From positions 9,424,717-9,488,716 of the forward strand of contig JAQJVL010000002.1 of NCBI GenBank assembly GCA_035578905.1: 64,000 nt of DNA. Reading direction: 5' to 3'. Every line of letters starts with the position of its first letter. Within the stretch, counting starts at the first letter, position 1. This document shows, one piece after another, positions 47,310-58,829 of the stretch. The DNA is from Stictocephala bisonia (taxonomy: Eukaryota; Arthropoda; Insecta; Hemiptera; Membracidae). The position numbers and the translations under genes are program-made. The notes under the pieces were generated by a model, which saw nothing but the letters and a program-made list of their open reading frames with translations, was not told where the DNA came from and did not search any database.

Positions 47310-47390
47310 TAGTTTTACATGTTAGTATTAGTAACACCTGAAGACGACAGGAGTTTCATACATTTATAAAAAATGTTTTAGTTTTAAGAA
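47310..47390 (+). repeat. remnant related to the 22930-24194 arm
   Basis: TAGTAACACCTGAAGACGAC, then AGGAGTTTCATACATT, parallels 24085-24130. The hammerhead core is degraded (CTGAAGA). Confidence 0.4.
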
Positions 47391-47704
47391 AAGTTAATTG
47401 GAGGGTGGCTAGAAATATAAAACACATTTTCAATATGAAAATGGAACGACTATGATTGATCCAGGATAAAATGTTGAATTTTTAATTTTCACCAAACTTT
47501 TAATTAGGTATTAGAACTTACTTACAATCAACGGTACAAAGTTAATTGATACAAAAATATTGATTGATTTACTAACCTCAAAGTTTTACAGAACGTTTTT
47601 TCAAAAAACTTTAGAAAGACTATTTATTCAACTTTAGAAAGTTTATAACCTTATCTCAAACATAATGTGAATCTAACTCATATATTTAATAGGAGTGAAT
47701 ATAT

Positions 47705-50700
47705 GAAGGGGTGAGAAGCCAAGGGGTACAAGTGACTTTTTGGCTTTTTCTGAGTTAACTTCAGAAACCTTATCCAAAGTGCATTAAAATGTTAGTGGCC
47801 AAGCGGTATAAGTACAACTCCGTCAAGTGCTGAGATCTAGCGGCAAACAGAACAACTACTGCCAGCAAGACCGGTTTTGGTTGGACGCCAAGGGATCCAA
47901 GTCACTTGTACCCCTTGGCATCCAACTGCCTGCAGACATTCCGCTCAGTAGTTTTGCTGTTCACATGGATCATCTACTGTAACTCCAGAAAATGTCCGAA
48001 GAAAGTATCCCAAGCCTTTTTGGAGGTAAGTTTATAAGTTTAATTGATTCTAGATAGTTCCTAAACTGTGTTATCATCACTAATTTGTAATAGTTTGCCT
48101 GGTTTATACTTTTAAAATATGAAGCTGACCTGTAAAGTTTTAAGGTTATGTTTTATACATTTAAAATTTAGTGTCAAATTAATTTATTTGATTTCAAATG
48201 GTGATATAATTTGTATTATATACTGAGTTTTACTTCCAGATGACAGTGATGAAGATCCTGATTTCAATCCATTCAACGAAAACTCAAGCGACAGTTCCGA
48301 AGAGGGTGAGCCTAGCTTCTTAATTTTAATTCTCAATTGGAGATCATAAGCTTTTTGAGGTAGATTTGAGATGAAGGTTGAATTGTGAGACTACAAGATT
48401 GTAGTGATTTTACCCCAGGGTAAAAATTCTCTTGAATTTCAAGAGAAATACCGATTTGTGTAGTTAATTTTTTCCTCTTAAGGGTAGAAGCCGCAAACGG
48501 ATAATCCCAGATCCATAGGCCTAGTTGCCTAACAAAACCTCATGTCAAGCCAAAACAATTATCTAGAGATTCCAAGCGAACCCTTTTTCTATGAATGTTG
48601 GGTCTATATTATATTTTATAGAACATATATTATAAAGGAGCTATTGAACAATCGAGGTTAATACAAGATAGGCTAACTCTAATACCAGCCCTTAAAGTAG
48701 GCTTACAGTAGTTTAGAGCTTTCGTTGTAAAATAAACACGGTTTCTACATGAGTCTTTCGACAAACTAACGACTAAACCAACCATAATTATATTGATATT
48801 AAAATGTCAATGAACTCAATTATACCAGTTGTTGTTTAATTATAGGAGGAGTTGAAGGAGAAGAACAGGCCCCGGAGGTAGAGGAAGAAGAACCCCCTTC
48901 TAAGCGGACGAAGCACCCTGGAAGGAAAAGGACTAGACGAACGGAGACATGGAAAAGGACAAAATCTTCAAATCTACGAAATTTGGGGCAGGAATATACA
49001 GACCGAAAAGGTATTGTACACACAAAAAAAGAGCTTAAGCCTTTTAACCATCAATGTCGTTACAAATGTAATGACAAAATTGATGAGGAAACTAGACAAA
49101 AATTCTTTGACGATTACTGGGGATTGGGTAGCTGGGATCTACAATCTTCTTTTTTGAACTCGGCTATTATTATAGGTGAGCCCTGTAGAAAGAAAAATGG
49201 CACAGTCCATGGTAAATCCTCTTCCTGTCAGTACCATCTAGGTAATGTCAGGGTTTGTAAAGAGTTCTTTTTAAAGACTTTAGATGTGTCCAACAAACGA
49301 GTAACTAATGTTGCTACTAAGAAAAAAAAATTCTGACACAGGAATATCCCCTCGAGACAAAAGAGGACGTAAAGTTCCTACCAATAAAACTGTCCAGGAA
49401 AAAACTGACTTGGTGAAGGAGCATATTGCTATGTTTCCAAGGTACTCCAGTCACTATTCTCGGCAGCAAGCACCAAACAGAAAATACCTTGATACAAACC
49501 TAAACTTAAAAAGGATGTATGAATGCTACAAACTTGTCTGTGAAGAAAGGGGCGTGGAACCTACTACTTTATCTTATTACAGGCACATTTTTAACACCTG
49601 TTTCAATCTTTCTTTCCATCGACCACACACAGACACTTGTAATACTTGTGATAAGCTTCGAAATAACATTGAACACGGAGATCAAGAATCAAAGCAAGCT
49701 GCTATCACAGCTAAAGAATTTCACCTCCGTCAAGCTGAAAGTGCAAAAACCGAAATGGAGCACGCGAAAGAAGAAGTTAAAGGTGACCCAAGCCATGTGG
49801 CGATATGTTTTGACCTTCAAAAAATGTTGCCTACCCCAATACTAACTTGCACAAAGGTTTACTACTCCCGTCAACTTTGGACCTATAATTTCAACGTCCA
49901 TGACATCGGTACTGATAATGCGTTCATGTTCATGTGGCATGAAGCACAAGCTTCTAGAGGGTGTGAAGAAGTTGCGTCCTGTTTGTCGCAGTTCATAAAA
50001 TCATTGCCTCCAAACGTTACACACTTAACACAGTGATAACTGTGGGGGGCAAAACAAAAGTCACATTACTGTGAAATTTTGGTTTCATGTAGTTAATACA
50101 ACTAACATTGAGACAGTTGATTTGAAATTTCTGCTTACTGGCCATTCTTACAACGCCTGTGACAGGGATTTTGGTAAAGTTGAAAATATGAAGAGAAACA
50201 CGAAGAGGGGCGTTTATGTGCCTGATGATTGGGTGGAAATCATTGCAGGAGCCAGCAAGAAGTTCTTAGTAAAAAAGATGTCGGATGAAGATTTCATTTC
50301 CCTGGATACCATTCACAAGTACTTTGTGAAATCTGTGAAAGGTACAGGTGTGAAAGGTAAGATGCAGTGGCTACGATTTAGGAAGGACCACCCTTGGACT
50401 TTGTTCTATAAAACTACCTTCAATAAAGACATGCCGTTTTCTGAATACAGCATGATAGCCAAAAACCCAGGAAGGGTTCCGACCCAACTGCCACAGTTGT
50501 CTAAAAAAATGGACAAAAAGAAAATTAAGGCCTCCAAGTTCAAAGATCTACTTAATCTACTCCAATTTGTACCTCCGATTCACCACAGATTTTACAGATC
50601 TCTAGACTACCAAGGAAATCCTCTGACACGACAGGGTCAATCAAACAATCAGACCAATGAGGATCAAGATGAAGATGACGTAGGATTGGAAAATGTGTAC

Positions 50701-51066
50701 GACAGTGATTCAGAATGATTATTTAGGATAGAAGCTTACTTTTTGTAATACAGTTTGGTTTTAGTCTTATTAAGATGTTGTGATCTTAATTTATTCCCAA
50801 CTTCACTTGGAAGCCAAGGGGTACAAGTAACACTTCTTATCATAAAGTAGCCAATAACATAAAAATTAAAATTTAAAAATAAAAATAAAAATAAAAATAA
50901 AAATTAAAAAAATTCAAAAAATATGTTTTTTGCACCAGGCAGCAAAACTATGCAAACTTTACTCACAATGATAGTGCCTGTATTTGATTATATCAAATTA
51001 ACTTTAAACTTAGTTTTCTCAAAATTCAATTTGAGTCACTTATACCCCTTGGCTTCTCATCCCTTC
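47705..51066 (+). mobile_element. 3.36-kb DNA transposon with 33-bp terminal inverted repeats
   Basis: Left end GAAGGGGTGAGAAGCCAAGG (47705) and right end (51034-51066) are inverse complements over 33 bp with two mismatches. Flanking ATAT at 47701-47704 and 51067-51070 is compatible with a 4-bp duplication, although the palindromic AT sequence makes the exact boundary ambiguous. Subterminal copies of a GCCAAGGGGTACAAGTGAC motif lie inside both ends (near 47716, 47887, 47904 and 50812). One spliced, frameshifted transposase-like gene occupies the interior. A 4-bp duplication would fit Sola-type elements, but that assignment is tentative. Confidence 0.85.
47992..50718 (+). pseudogene. transposase-like protein (DDE/D type, DUF7869-like), three exons, two frameshifts
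   Basis: Model: exon 1 47992-48025 (MSEESIPSLFG, donor GTAAGT), exon 2 48240-48305 (acidic, acceptor TTCCAG, donor GTGAGC), exon 3 48846-50718. Phases agree across both introns. About 655 codons in total. The N-terminus is Asp/Glu/Ser-rich, then a basic stretch (KRTKHPGRKRTRR). A Cys-containing region follows (HQCRYKC), then HYSRQQAPNRKYL and a Cys pair in THTCNTCDKLR-like context. Probable catalytic positions are Asp in ICFDLQKMLPTP, Asp in SDNCGGQNK and the acidic residues in GHSYNACDRDFGKVE. The C-terminus is acidic (YDSDSE). Breaks: one extra A in the poly(A) at 49322-49330, and a small deletion near 50030 producing a TGA at 50034. The rest is intact, so inactivation is recent or the breaks are assembly errors. 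The superfamily is not certain. Confidence 0.75.
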
Positions 51067-51070
51067 ATAT

Positions 51071-51809
51071 GTAATTTGATCAATTTTGTAGAAGTTTTTG
51101 AGCTTTGAATATTGAAAAAACTTAAATATATTATATGTCCATTACTATAATATGAATATGAGATAGTTCCTGCATTATCATGATATTTTCAATACGTAAT
51201 AAAAATTTTTCGATTTAAACTTCACATCATCACAGAATTGTAGGGGGCTTTTGTGAAATCAACAGATTAATTGAATAGTTCAATGTTATTTTAGTTCTGG
51301 TTAATTGGTAGCTTAAATTTTTTTACAAAATAAAATAAAATACTTTATTAAATTAATCCCCTAACAAATAAAATAAGCATTATAAGAATAATTATAATTA
51401 AAATTGTGAAATTGAAAAATTTAGGTGCTCTTAGGCAATTTAGTTTTCCCTAAATTTTTTTATTTTTAGATGATAAAATAAATAAAAAACACAAATAGTG
51501 AATACTTATAAAACTATAGTCTAGACTTGAACAATTTCTCTCAAATGAAACAACATATAAAAATCAGCATGCACTAAAATAGTTTTACTTTAATTTTTAC
51601 TGATAAGGGATGCTCTTAAATAAGAGAGAACCAGGTTTGAAATAAACGGAAAATATACATGATCAAAGATAACTATCAAACTCCCTGTTTGGTAGAACGT
51701 ATGTACGAAAGAAGAGAAAAATTGCGTCTAAACATCGAGAATAAAGAAAATCGTTCTTAGTTTGAGGAGGAATACGTATGTTCAACAAAAGTGTAATAGG
51801 TTAATTATT
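51071..51809. other. AT-rich sequence with no identified gene
   Basis: No gene or repeat recognised. Confidence 0.35.
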
Positions 51810-52534
51810 TGATGAGGAAGACAAAGGTTGTTGGACATTTGCCATCATTACGTGAAATTTACCAATCACGACGTTTTGATTTCGTAAAACACAAATATTT
51901 TTCAAGTGCTAAAAACTAAATTACATCTACACAAACATGATACTAGTATAAAACTAATAAACTTATCTGCATTAATAATTATCTACATTTTAACCTAGAT
52001 CATAGAATGGGATACAGCAAAATGAACTTCTACTAAATATAAAATTAGTATAAGATTAGATAGTAGTCTCAGTCCTTCCGAGTCATATGTATCATTTTTG
52101 TGCATGCTTAATGTTATTTTAAATTAATACTGTTTTTCAGGTATAATATATTTATTTCATTTATGCTTAGTTAATGTAATCTCACTTCAGTCTGATTGGA
52201 ACATTAATTTAATTGTGTATTAACATTTTTTCGTTGATATCGTGACCTTGGCAGTGCCTAATTGGTTATATTAATTTCACCCTATTCACATTTTTTATAT
52301 TTAGTAGAAGTTCATTTTGTTGTACCCCATTCTATGATCTAGGTTAAAATTTAGATAATTATTAATGTAGATAAGTTTATTAGTTTAGGAACGTAATTTT
52401 ATAACATGTTTGTGTAGATGTAATTTAGTTTTTAGCACTTGAAAAAGATTTGGGTTTTACCAAATCGAAACGTTGTGATTGGTAATTTTTACGTAATGAT
52501 GGCAAATGTCCAACAACCTTTGTCTTCCTCATCT
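51810..52534. mobile_element. fold-back element with about 235-bp arms and a degraded hammerhead-like hairpin
   Basis: The left arm (51810-52043) and right arm (52296-52534) are close inverse complements. Shared phrases are TGATGAGGAAGACAAAGG, TTGGACATTTGCCATCATTA, TAGATCATAGAATGGG and GAACTTCTACTAAATATAAA. In the right arm, AGATTTGG-GTTTTA-CCAAATC followed by GAAACGTTGTGA looks like helix II plus GAAA of a hammerhead, but the CTGANGA box is mutated (CTTGAAA). The roughly 250-bp spacer has no frame. Confidence 0.65.
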
Positions 52535-52734
52535 GATTCTCCAACATTAACAAATTTCAAAAACAAATGTTAATTATTACGGCCATAAAAATCAAAATTA
52601 TGAATATTTATCTGTTAAAATGCGATTTCTTTTTATAATACTAATGTAAGAAACTCAATTTCTTCATCATTTGGCACTAATTTTATAATTTGTTTTTATG
52701 AAAACAATAAGGAGACTAGAATGTCTATATATAA

Positions 52735-52995
52735 GTAAAATTTACACTACTATAAGTTAGTGTACTCAAAACTCGAAAAGTAGTGAAAAGATAAATTTGA
52801 AATGTTTACAAAATACTTTAAATTTACATACAAGAATGTTTTTATATATTTATTACTAAAGACTGTAAGTCTTTTAAGTATATCCCGAACAACTTTTCAA
52901 AAAGTTTTTCACTTTGTGAAATACTTATATTTAAGTATTTCACAAATGAAAATAAATGTAAGTGCTGAAAAAATGCTACTGTGACAAGTTGATTT
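52735..52995 (+). repeat. dispersed repeat shared with 43505-43640 and 34050-34120
   Basis: The left part matches 43505-43640 inverted. The right part (CACAAATGAAAATAAATGTA, then GCTACTGTGACAAG, then TTGATTTA) matches 34065-34115. An internal inverted repeat (TTTCACTTTGTGAAATACTTA and partner) lies near 52905-52945. Confidence 0.5.
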
Positions 52996-53149
52996 ATGTC
53001 TATATTAGAACTAAATCATATGCTTTAAGTTTATTACAGTGATTAGATGGTTATTTATTTAGTGATGGTGTTTATTATTTACTGACAGAAAGCAACAGTA
53101 TGTTAAGATAAAATTAAGTAAATAATAAACATTTTTAACTGACTATATA

Positions 53150-53295
53150 TACCCTGGACGTTGTATTGTCACTTCAGTCTCAGAGATACCACTGACGATG
53201 CCACATCACAGCATGGGCGAAACGTCTGGTTATCTTGTAAATAATGTACCTACATACCACTTTGACGTGGTCATTACCGAAAGCTTAAGTTATTA
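53150..53295 (+). repeat. PLE-like pseudo-LTR remnant, family B
   Basis: Shares GGGCGAAACGTCTGGTTATC, then TTGTAAATA, a GACGTGGTC-like phrase, ACCG, and a CTTAAG phrase with 61130-61310. Related pieces lie at 57275-57395 (minus) and 58100-58340. Confidence 0.55.
53185..53234 (+). ncRNA. hammerhead ribozyme motif, family B, core intact
   Basis: Stem I: GATACCA (53185-53191) with TGGTTATC (53227-53234), seven pairs with one bulged T. Core: CTGACGA (position 7 is tolerant, so C is allowed). Helix II: GCC/GGC plus CAT/ATG around a CACAGC loop with one bulged A and one extra T after the core. Then GAAA, self-complementary ACGT as a minimal helix III, and a GTC cleavage triplet, with predicted cleavage after C53226. 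All conserved hammerhead positions are present. Like the PLE motif, the short palindromic helix III suggests dimeric action. Confidence 0.7.
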
Positions 53296-54051
53296 GTAAA
53301 GTCAACATTTATTTTATAGCAACCAAATTAAACAACAATGACTAATAGTTAATTTCCAACAAAGTGTAGTCGGGTGTATCGGGGTAATTTGAATAAAAAA
53401 TTATGTGAAAATCAGTTTTTATTGTAATACTATATTTGCATTAATAAGATGCTAATAAAACCGGTTGTGTATTATATATAAATGCCAAGTCTCAATGTAT
53501 ATACAAATAACGTTTTTTCAATTTAACTCTACAGTAAAGGTCTAAAAGTAGGCTATAAGACACCTTAAGTTATCTCAGAAAATAATATTTAAACTGAAAC
53601 CAACCATAATATAACCATATAATACAACCATAATAATACATAAGATATATCTCTATTTCAAGATGTCATTTTTAGATTAGACCGTTCAAGATTCCGAGAT
53701 CTGCCACAGAAACTGGTCTGATTCAAACAGATAATTAACCTTTCAGTTACAGGAGAAATGGATTTTCAAAGCCCCAATCTTAGATTTTAATTTATTTAAC
53801 ATGTTATCTGACAGTATCTTATTGAGAGTCCGTATTAAAATACTGATAAAGTAAAAAAATTAATCCTTTTTTGAATTTTAAAGCTACAACCAATAGTATA
53901 AACTTTGTGAGTGAAATATTTAATTCGATTGATATTCGATAAAATTGACTTTATTTTATAGACACACATTACTTGAGTTTTCTAAATATGGACTAAAAAT
54001 AATTAATTGTTATAAAGATGACGTTAAAATAAAAGTACAGCTAAATAAGGG
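53296..54051. other. AT-rich sequence with no identified gene
   Basis: No gene or repeat recognised. Confidence 0.35.
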
Positions 54052-54059
54052 CTACAATT

Positions 54060-54388
54060 GGACCTTTTCCATTAATTAACTACCACTACTTTTTTATCTC
54101 AATTACTGTTAGTTTAGTTTAGGTTAGGTGAGGTGGCTGGTAGACAAAGTTGATCAGAAACTAATAAATGCAATGATTGATTTACCGCCGAGTGCACTCT
54201 CCGTGTGTAAGTTCTTGGAAAGCGATAAGATACGGCCGATATCAGATTCCTAGCGGATAAGGAATACCACAGTGAACGTAAAACTGATTAGGGAACAGTT
54301 TTTAGAGCAATGGATAATTTATCAAGCGATAGTGAATTAACGGAAACAAAACAAAAAAGTAGTGGTAGTGAATTAACGTAAAAGATCC
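54060..54388 (+). mobile_element. MITE copy 3 (8-bp target duplication, 7/8 match)
   Basis: 329 bp flanked by CTACAATT (54052-54059) and CTTCAATT (54389-54396). Terminal inverted repeats of about 35 bp: GGACCTTTTCCATTAATTAA, CTACCACTACTTTTTT, and the partner ending TAAAAGATCC. The interior matches copies 1 and 2. Confidence 0.85.
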
Positions 54389-54399
54389 CTTCAATTAAA

Positions 54400-54985
54400 T
54401 TTGACCTCTTAAATTTCATTAAAAAAATTTCGGATGGTACAAATAATCTAAATACCAGAACAATGTCAATATGGTATGTTGGGTAGTGTAACAGTAATTT
54501 GCCTTGTGCTTTTTCTTGAAAGACAAAATTAGCAATATTTTAGGTTTAATAACAAGATCGATTCCAATCTCGTAAGATGATAGAACATTAATTTTATTCA
54601 TTATTAAGATACCGATCATAGAGATATGTGTGAATATGTGTGAAGCTATATATTGGTAAATTGTGTTTACCGAAAACACTGTAAATTTTAGAAAGCCCTC
54701 ATTACTTATTTCTCTATTCAAATCTAACCAAATTTGTTTGCAGAGGTACTGGAGATAATTTTAAGTTGTATATCTTGAAACTAGATTTCATAGAAGTATA
54801 TTGAATTATATATTATTTTCTTGATTTAAATGGTACTAATTTATTTAGTTCAATTGTATTAATTGCTAAGAATCTGATCGTAGAGATATGGGAGAAAATG
54901 AGGGGTGAATGATGAGATGAGTGTAGAGAAAGTGTGTTATTGTTAATAACTAAGGTAGACTTTTTCCTCACATAAAGCCAGCTAT
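54400..54985. other. AT-rich sequence with no identified gene
   Basis: No gene or repeat recognised. Confidence 0.35.
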
Positions 54986-54989
54986 TGTT

Positions 54990-55080
54990 AGCCAAATAAC
55001 CAGCTAGACTGAAGTACTTAGTTTTTCGTGGAATCCAAATGAAGCTTTATAGGTGTAATTTTCAGCTAATTCTCTTCCCT
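54990..55080 (-). repeat. SINE family A body, minus strand, degraded
   Basis: The inverse complement shows AGAGAATTAGCTGAAAATTA, then a poorly matched GCTTCATTTGGATTCCACG block in body order. Confidence 0.5.
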
Positions 55081-55084
55081 ACAT

Positions 55085-55794
55085 AACATCCACTTATTAA
55101 CAAGAAAAATGTATGGTTTGAAAGATTATGCAGATTTCTTTAGTGTCCCCTTTAACTAAATGACAATGCATTAAAGTAAGGTTGTGATTTTATTTTATTC
55201 TTTTGAACTTTTCTTGATATATTCTTGATAATATTGTGAGCAGTTGTACTAGTTGAGTTTGTACTACATTAAGCTTTAAATTAGGTACATACCAGAATCA
55301 CATTATGAAAACAATACATTTTAGATGAGAATACTGAAGTTTTGACTACCAACTATTACACAGTTTAATAAGTAACCATTACCCGATTTTTGAAGCTTCA
55401 AATGTCAGTTTTTACAGCAATGGTACAGAATAGATATAACAGTTCCCAGATAAAAATGCCTTATCAGTGGAGCTAATGTAACTGTCACTAGCAGGCTTTT
55501 CAAAGAACTCTGATACATTTTGTTGATATTTTTAGCATCTTTGTTGATTTTGATAACAATTAAACAAAGGTAGGTTTGTGATTGTAATGCTTTGTTAATT
55601 GTGATAAAAATTTCATACAAGGTAAAATATAAATATTTGTGAATTAATTATATTGTATTAAAGGGTTTTTGAGAAGAAAATTTTATATTCCAACAACATT
55701 TCTAAAATAAATCCAAGAACTAAAAATACGTAACTAACAAAGTAAAATAATGTTCCATTAATACTTATATAAATTAAGGAGCTTACCTTATTCT
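55085..55794. other. AT-rich sequence with no identified gene
   Basis: No gene or repeat recognised. Confidence 0.35.
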
Positions 55795-56410
55795 TTACTC
55801 GTCATTGTGTTGTGGGTTGTCAGAGATATAGAGTTCACGTGGATGGCAATGAATGTGTCTGTGACGTCACACTGATTTATAGTCTTTCTTACATTCTTAC
55901 ATATAAGACGCCCTGCTTACCTCTTGACCATTTTGTGTAGGCGTCACATTGTGTTATATAAGACGCCCTGCTTACCTCTTGACCATTTTGTGTAGACGTC
56001 ACATTGTGTTGAGGGTGCATGCTGTATAGGTGTTGTCTCAGATATAGAGTCCACGTGGATGGCAATGAATGTGTCTGTGACGTCACACTGATGTATAGTC
56101 CTGCTTACCTCTTGACCCTTTTGTGCAGACATGACATTGTGTTGAGGGTGCATGCTGTATAGGTGTTGTCTGAGATAGAGTCCACGAAAATGGCAATGAA
56201 TGTGTCTGTGACGTCAGACTGATGTATTGTACTGTATACCTATTGACTCTTTTGTGTAGATGTTACATTGTGTTGAGGGTTGCGTGCTGTAAAGGTGTTA
56301 ACAGAGATATAGAGTCCACGTGGATGGCAATGAATGTGTCCGTGACGTCACACTGATGTATTCTACTGTCGACATCCTGAATTTTTTGTATAGACGTCAC
56401 ATATTGAGTT
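55795..56410. repeat. tandem array, about 133-bp unit, each with a CRE-like palindrome
   Basis: Four diverged units contain CACGTGGATGGCAATGAATG, TGTCTGTGACGTCACACTGA, CTTACCTCTTGACC and CATTGTGTTGAGGGT. GTGACGTCA cores lie at 55861, 56077, 56208 and 56342 (spacings 216, 131 and 134; the first is lengthened by an internal duplication of a GACGCCCTGCTTACCTCTTG segment). No coding function is supported. Confidence 0.85.
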
Positions 56411-57274
56411 CACGGTGAGGGTTTTGAAATTTTTGTGGTGTGCACGTGTTAGATAGACCAATCGAGTCATTTTTATTCCGAGCACTAGCTTACAAGTGTA
56501 TATTATTTTATAGATTAGATATTTTGTTAGTATTAATATGTTGAATATGAAATTATTAAAATAAAAATAAAAATTGCTTGAAATTATACTTAAATCCTAC
56601 GTAATAACTTATTTATATTATACAGTAGAATATTTGTACCATCTCGTTAAAACCAGCTTTTTAAAACCAATGAAATTCTTTGTTTCATTGAGGTAAATTG
56701 TAGCCTCTTCACTATTTATAATTTTAAAAGTACTTTTAAACTTGCATTGTGACACTCCTGGGACGATAGTAGAACATCATGTAAAAATGATACTTATTAT
56801 ATTTCACAAAAAATATACAACTTTTTTTATAAACGTATGAGTAAACACTGTTCGAGCAAACAGAAACAAGAATTATCTGCAAGGGTTGCGAACAGTGATA
56901 ACTCAGGGGTTTAGAGCCTAAAGACGTGAACACGAGGTGGATTAACGTAATACCAACCCCCTTAATTACAGATTCTACAAAACGTGCCTCAGACTTCTCT
57001 CCTGTTTATTTATGTACAAAACTTTGCACAGTAGCATTGTTTAGTTTGCATAACTGTTGATTTTGTTAGAATGAGAGATAAGTATGGGGAAAGAGCGTGA
57101 ATGGAAAAACGGTTTTGCAGAAGTATAAATGATATAAAAATCTAATTGCTTATATTAAAACTGTGTAATTTTAAGACATCAACATTTTGAAGATACAGGG
57201 CTCAGATTATGCAGTGATTTGCACAATTGAACATAACATTCGTATACAAACGTACATGAAATGCATAGTTTAAA
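56411..57274. other. AT-rich sequence with no identified gene
   Basis: No gene or repeat recognised. Confidence 0.35.
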
Positions 57275-57395
57275 TTTATTTCGTAGGCTTAAGCGGCCGA
57301 TGTAAATAAATAAAGCTTCCCGTAACGAAAGTGACAAAGCGTTATCTACAATATTTACATCACCAAACGTTTCGCCAATGCTACATATATAAAAA
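57275..57395 (-). repeat. PLE-like family B remnant, minus strand
   Basis: On the minus strand: GCATTGGCGAAACGTTTGG, then TGTAAATATTGTAGATAACG, then CGGCCGCTTAAGCCTA. The order matches 61200-61310. No CTGANGA box is visible. Confidence 0.5.
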
Positions 57396-58099
57396 AAAAC
57401 GTATTTAAAATATCAACATCAAACCCAATGCGCAATGTAATAAAGTTTAAAATGACACATCATACACATCGTTTGGTTAATTAAATAACGAAAAAATATG
57501 GATTCGCAAATAACATTGTTCTTATGGGATTAAAACTAACATGGCCGACAGCCTCTGCAGACTCTTAAGTATAAGTGAAATAAATGAAAAAAAAACGTTA
57601 AAATATATTTGTCTGATATAATTAAACATTAAAAGATAGTTAAAGTCCGATGCAAATATAAGATCAGTAATCTATTTTATTTTTACCAATAAAACTATTT
57701 AACTTTACCTTCAAATATTTTTGGATTACCCGATTAAATCGAGTTTTATCACTAATTAATCACACCTGTCACAGATATAATGAAAAAAGTTAGGTAAAAG
57801 ACACCAGTATTGGCTATGTCAAAGTGTCAAACGTTTAAAGACTATTTCAATCTTTACCTCATTTATCAATTATAACTCTTGTTTTTTTACGTTTAAATTT
57901 TCGTTTAATGATCAATTGTCATTAAATAACTTTTTTAAAGGTAAGAGTTCAGAAACGAATAAGACTACTTACCAATATCAACTAGTCCATATGTTGGAAC
58001 AAATTGTCAATTACTCACCGAAACATTACTTATTACATAAATTAACTATCAATACAATAAAACAAAAACATGCTAACATAAAATATGTTTTTTTGTAGA
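57396..58099. other. AT-rich sequence with no identified gene
   Basis: No gene or repeat recognised. Confidence 0.35.
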
Positions 58100-58340
58100 T
58101 CTTAGGCTTAAATGACCGGTGTCATAACTAGAACATAACAATTTCCGATGTCAACCACACCAAGAAGATATCTACAATATTTATAAAAATACCACTCGTT
58201 TCACCAATGTTGCGATGTGCCATCCTACTAGTAAGTGGTATCGCTGAGACTGAGTGGTATTTGACCCCTGATGACGCCTATAGTAGTATAGGCGAAACTT
58301 TTTACCTATGTACATATTGTAAACAGTCCTTTGACGTTCT
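58100..58340. repeat. PLE-like family B remnant, inverted plus direct arms
   Basis: The left part is inverted (minus strand AACATTGGTGAAACGAGTGG). The right part is direct and contains CTGATGA, C, a 7-bp helix II GCCTATA-GTAG-TATAGGC, GAAAC at 58269-58298, but no clear stem I or palindromic helix III. It is therefore a partial hammerhead. Confidence 0.5.
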
Positions 58341-58675
58341 AGACACTGAGTTATTTAGAGGGTGTCAATGACACAAGCCAATGACAAGGAAGAAATAAAC
58401 TATATTTTGTATGTTTAGATAAAAAAAATGCGAGTCATATATAATTCGATAAGATTCGATAAGGATATAAAATGACATCTTAACGAGAAGGTTCATTGAA
58501 CGTTGTGTATAAAACAATATACTCCAAATGACTCAAATAAAAGAAAGATTAATGAAAAAAAATTGAACGTTACTTGTATCAATTTAGGACTATATTTGAT
58601 AAACAAAATTCTTAAAAACATAGACATAAATACAATTGATATTGATGTTTTCATCTGCAAATTTCTGTTTTCAGC

Positions 58676-58826
58676 AAAGAAAAAGCTGGGTGATTATCAG
58701 AGCTTAATCTTTCAATCGCCACAATACCATTACAAAGGAGATTCACGTAAACGTTTCTTTGAATATGCAGCTCGCTGTCAACCGGTCTTTGCTTTAATCC
58801 GGCCCCATTTCCAAAGGAATTGCTAG
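58676..58826 (+). CDS. candidate terminal coding exon, family unknown
   Basis: A strong acceptor (AAATTTCTGTTTTCAG) ends at about 58675. The following frame encodes about 49 residues, including GDYQSLIFQSPQYHYKGDS and FFEYAARCQPVFALIRP, to a TAG at 58824-58826. Codon use is less AT-biased than the preceding sequence, which supports coding. I do not recognise the family and found no upstream exon, so it could be a real last exon, a pseudogene piece or chance. Confidence 0.3.
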
Positions 58827-58829
58827 TTA

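Noticed and set aside
47795..47835. tRNA-like A box (GGCCAAGCGGTATAAG)
   Set aside because: It lies inside the DNA transposon and is better explained as a degenerate copy of the element's GCCAAGGGGTACAAG subterminal motif.
55889..56153. Minus-strand frames in the CRE-like array
   Set aside because: They follow the tandem unit, overlap each other and resemble no protein family.
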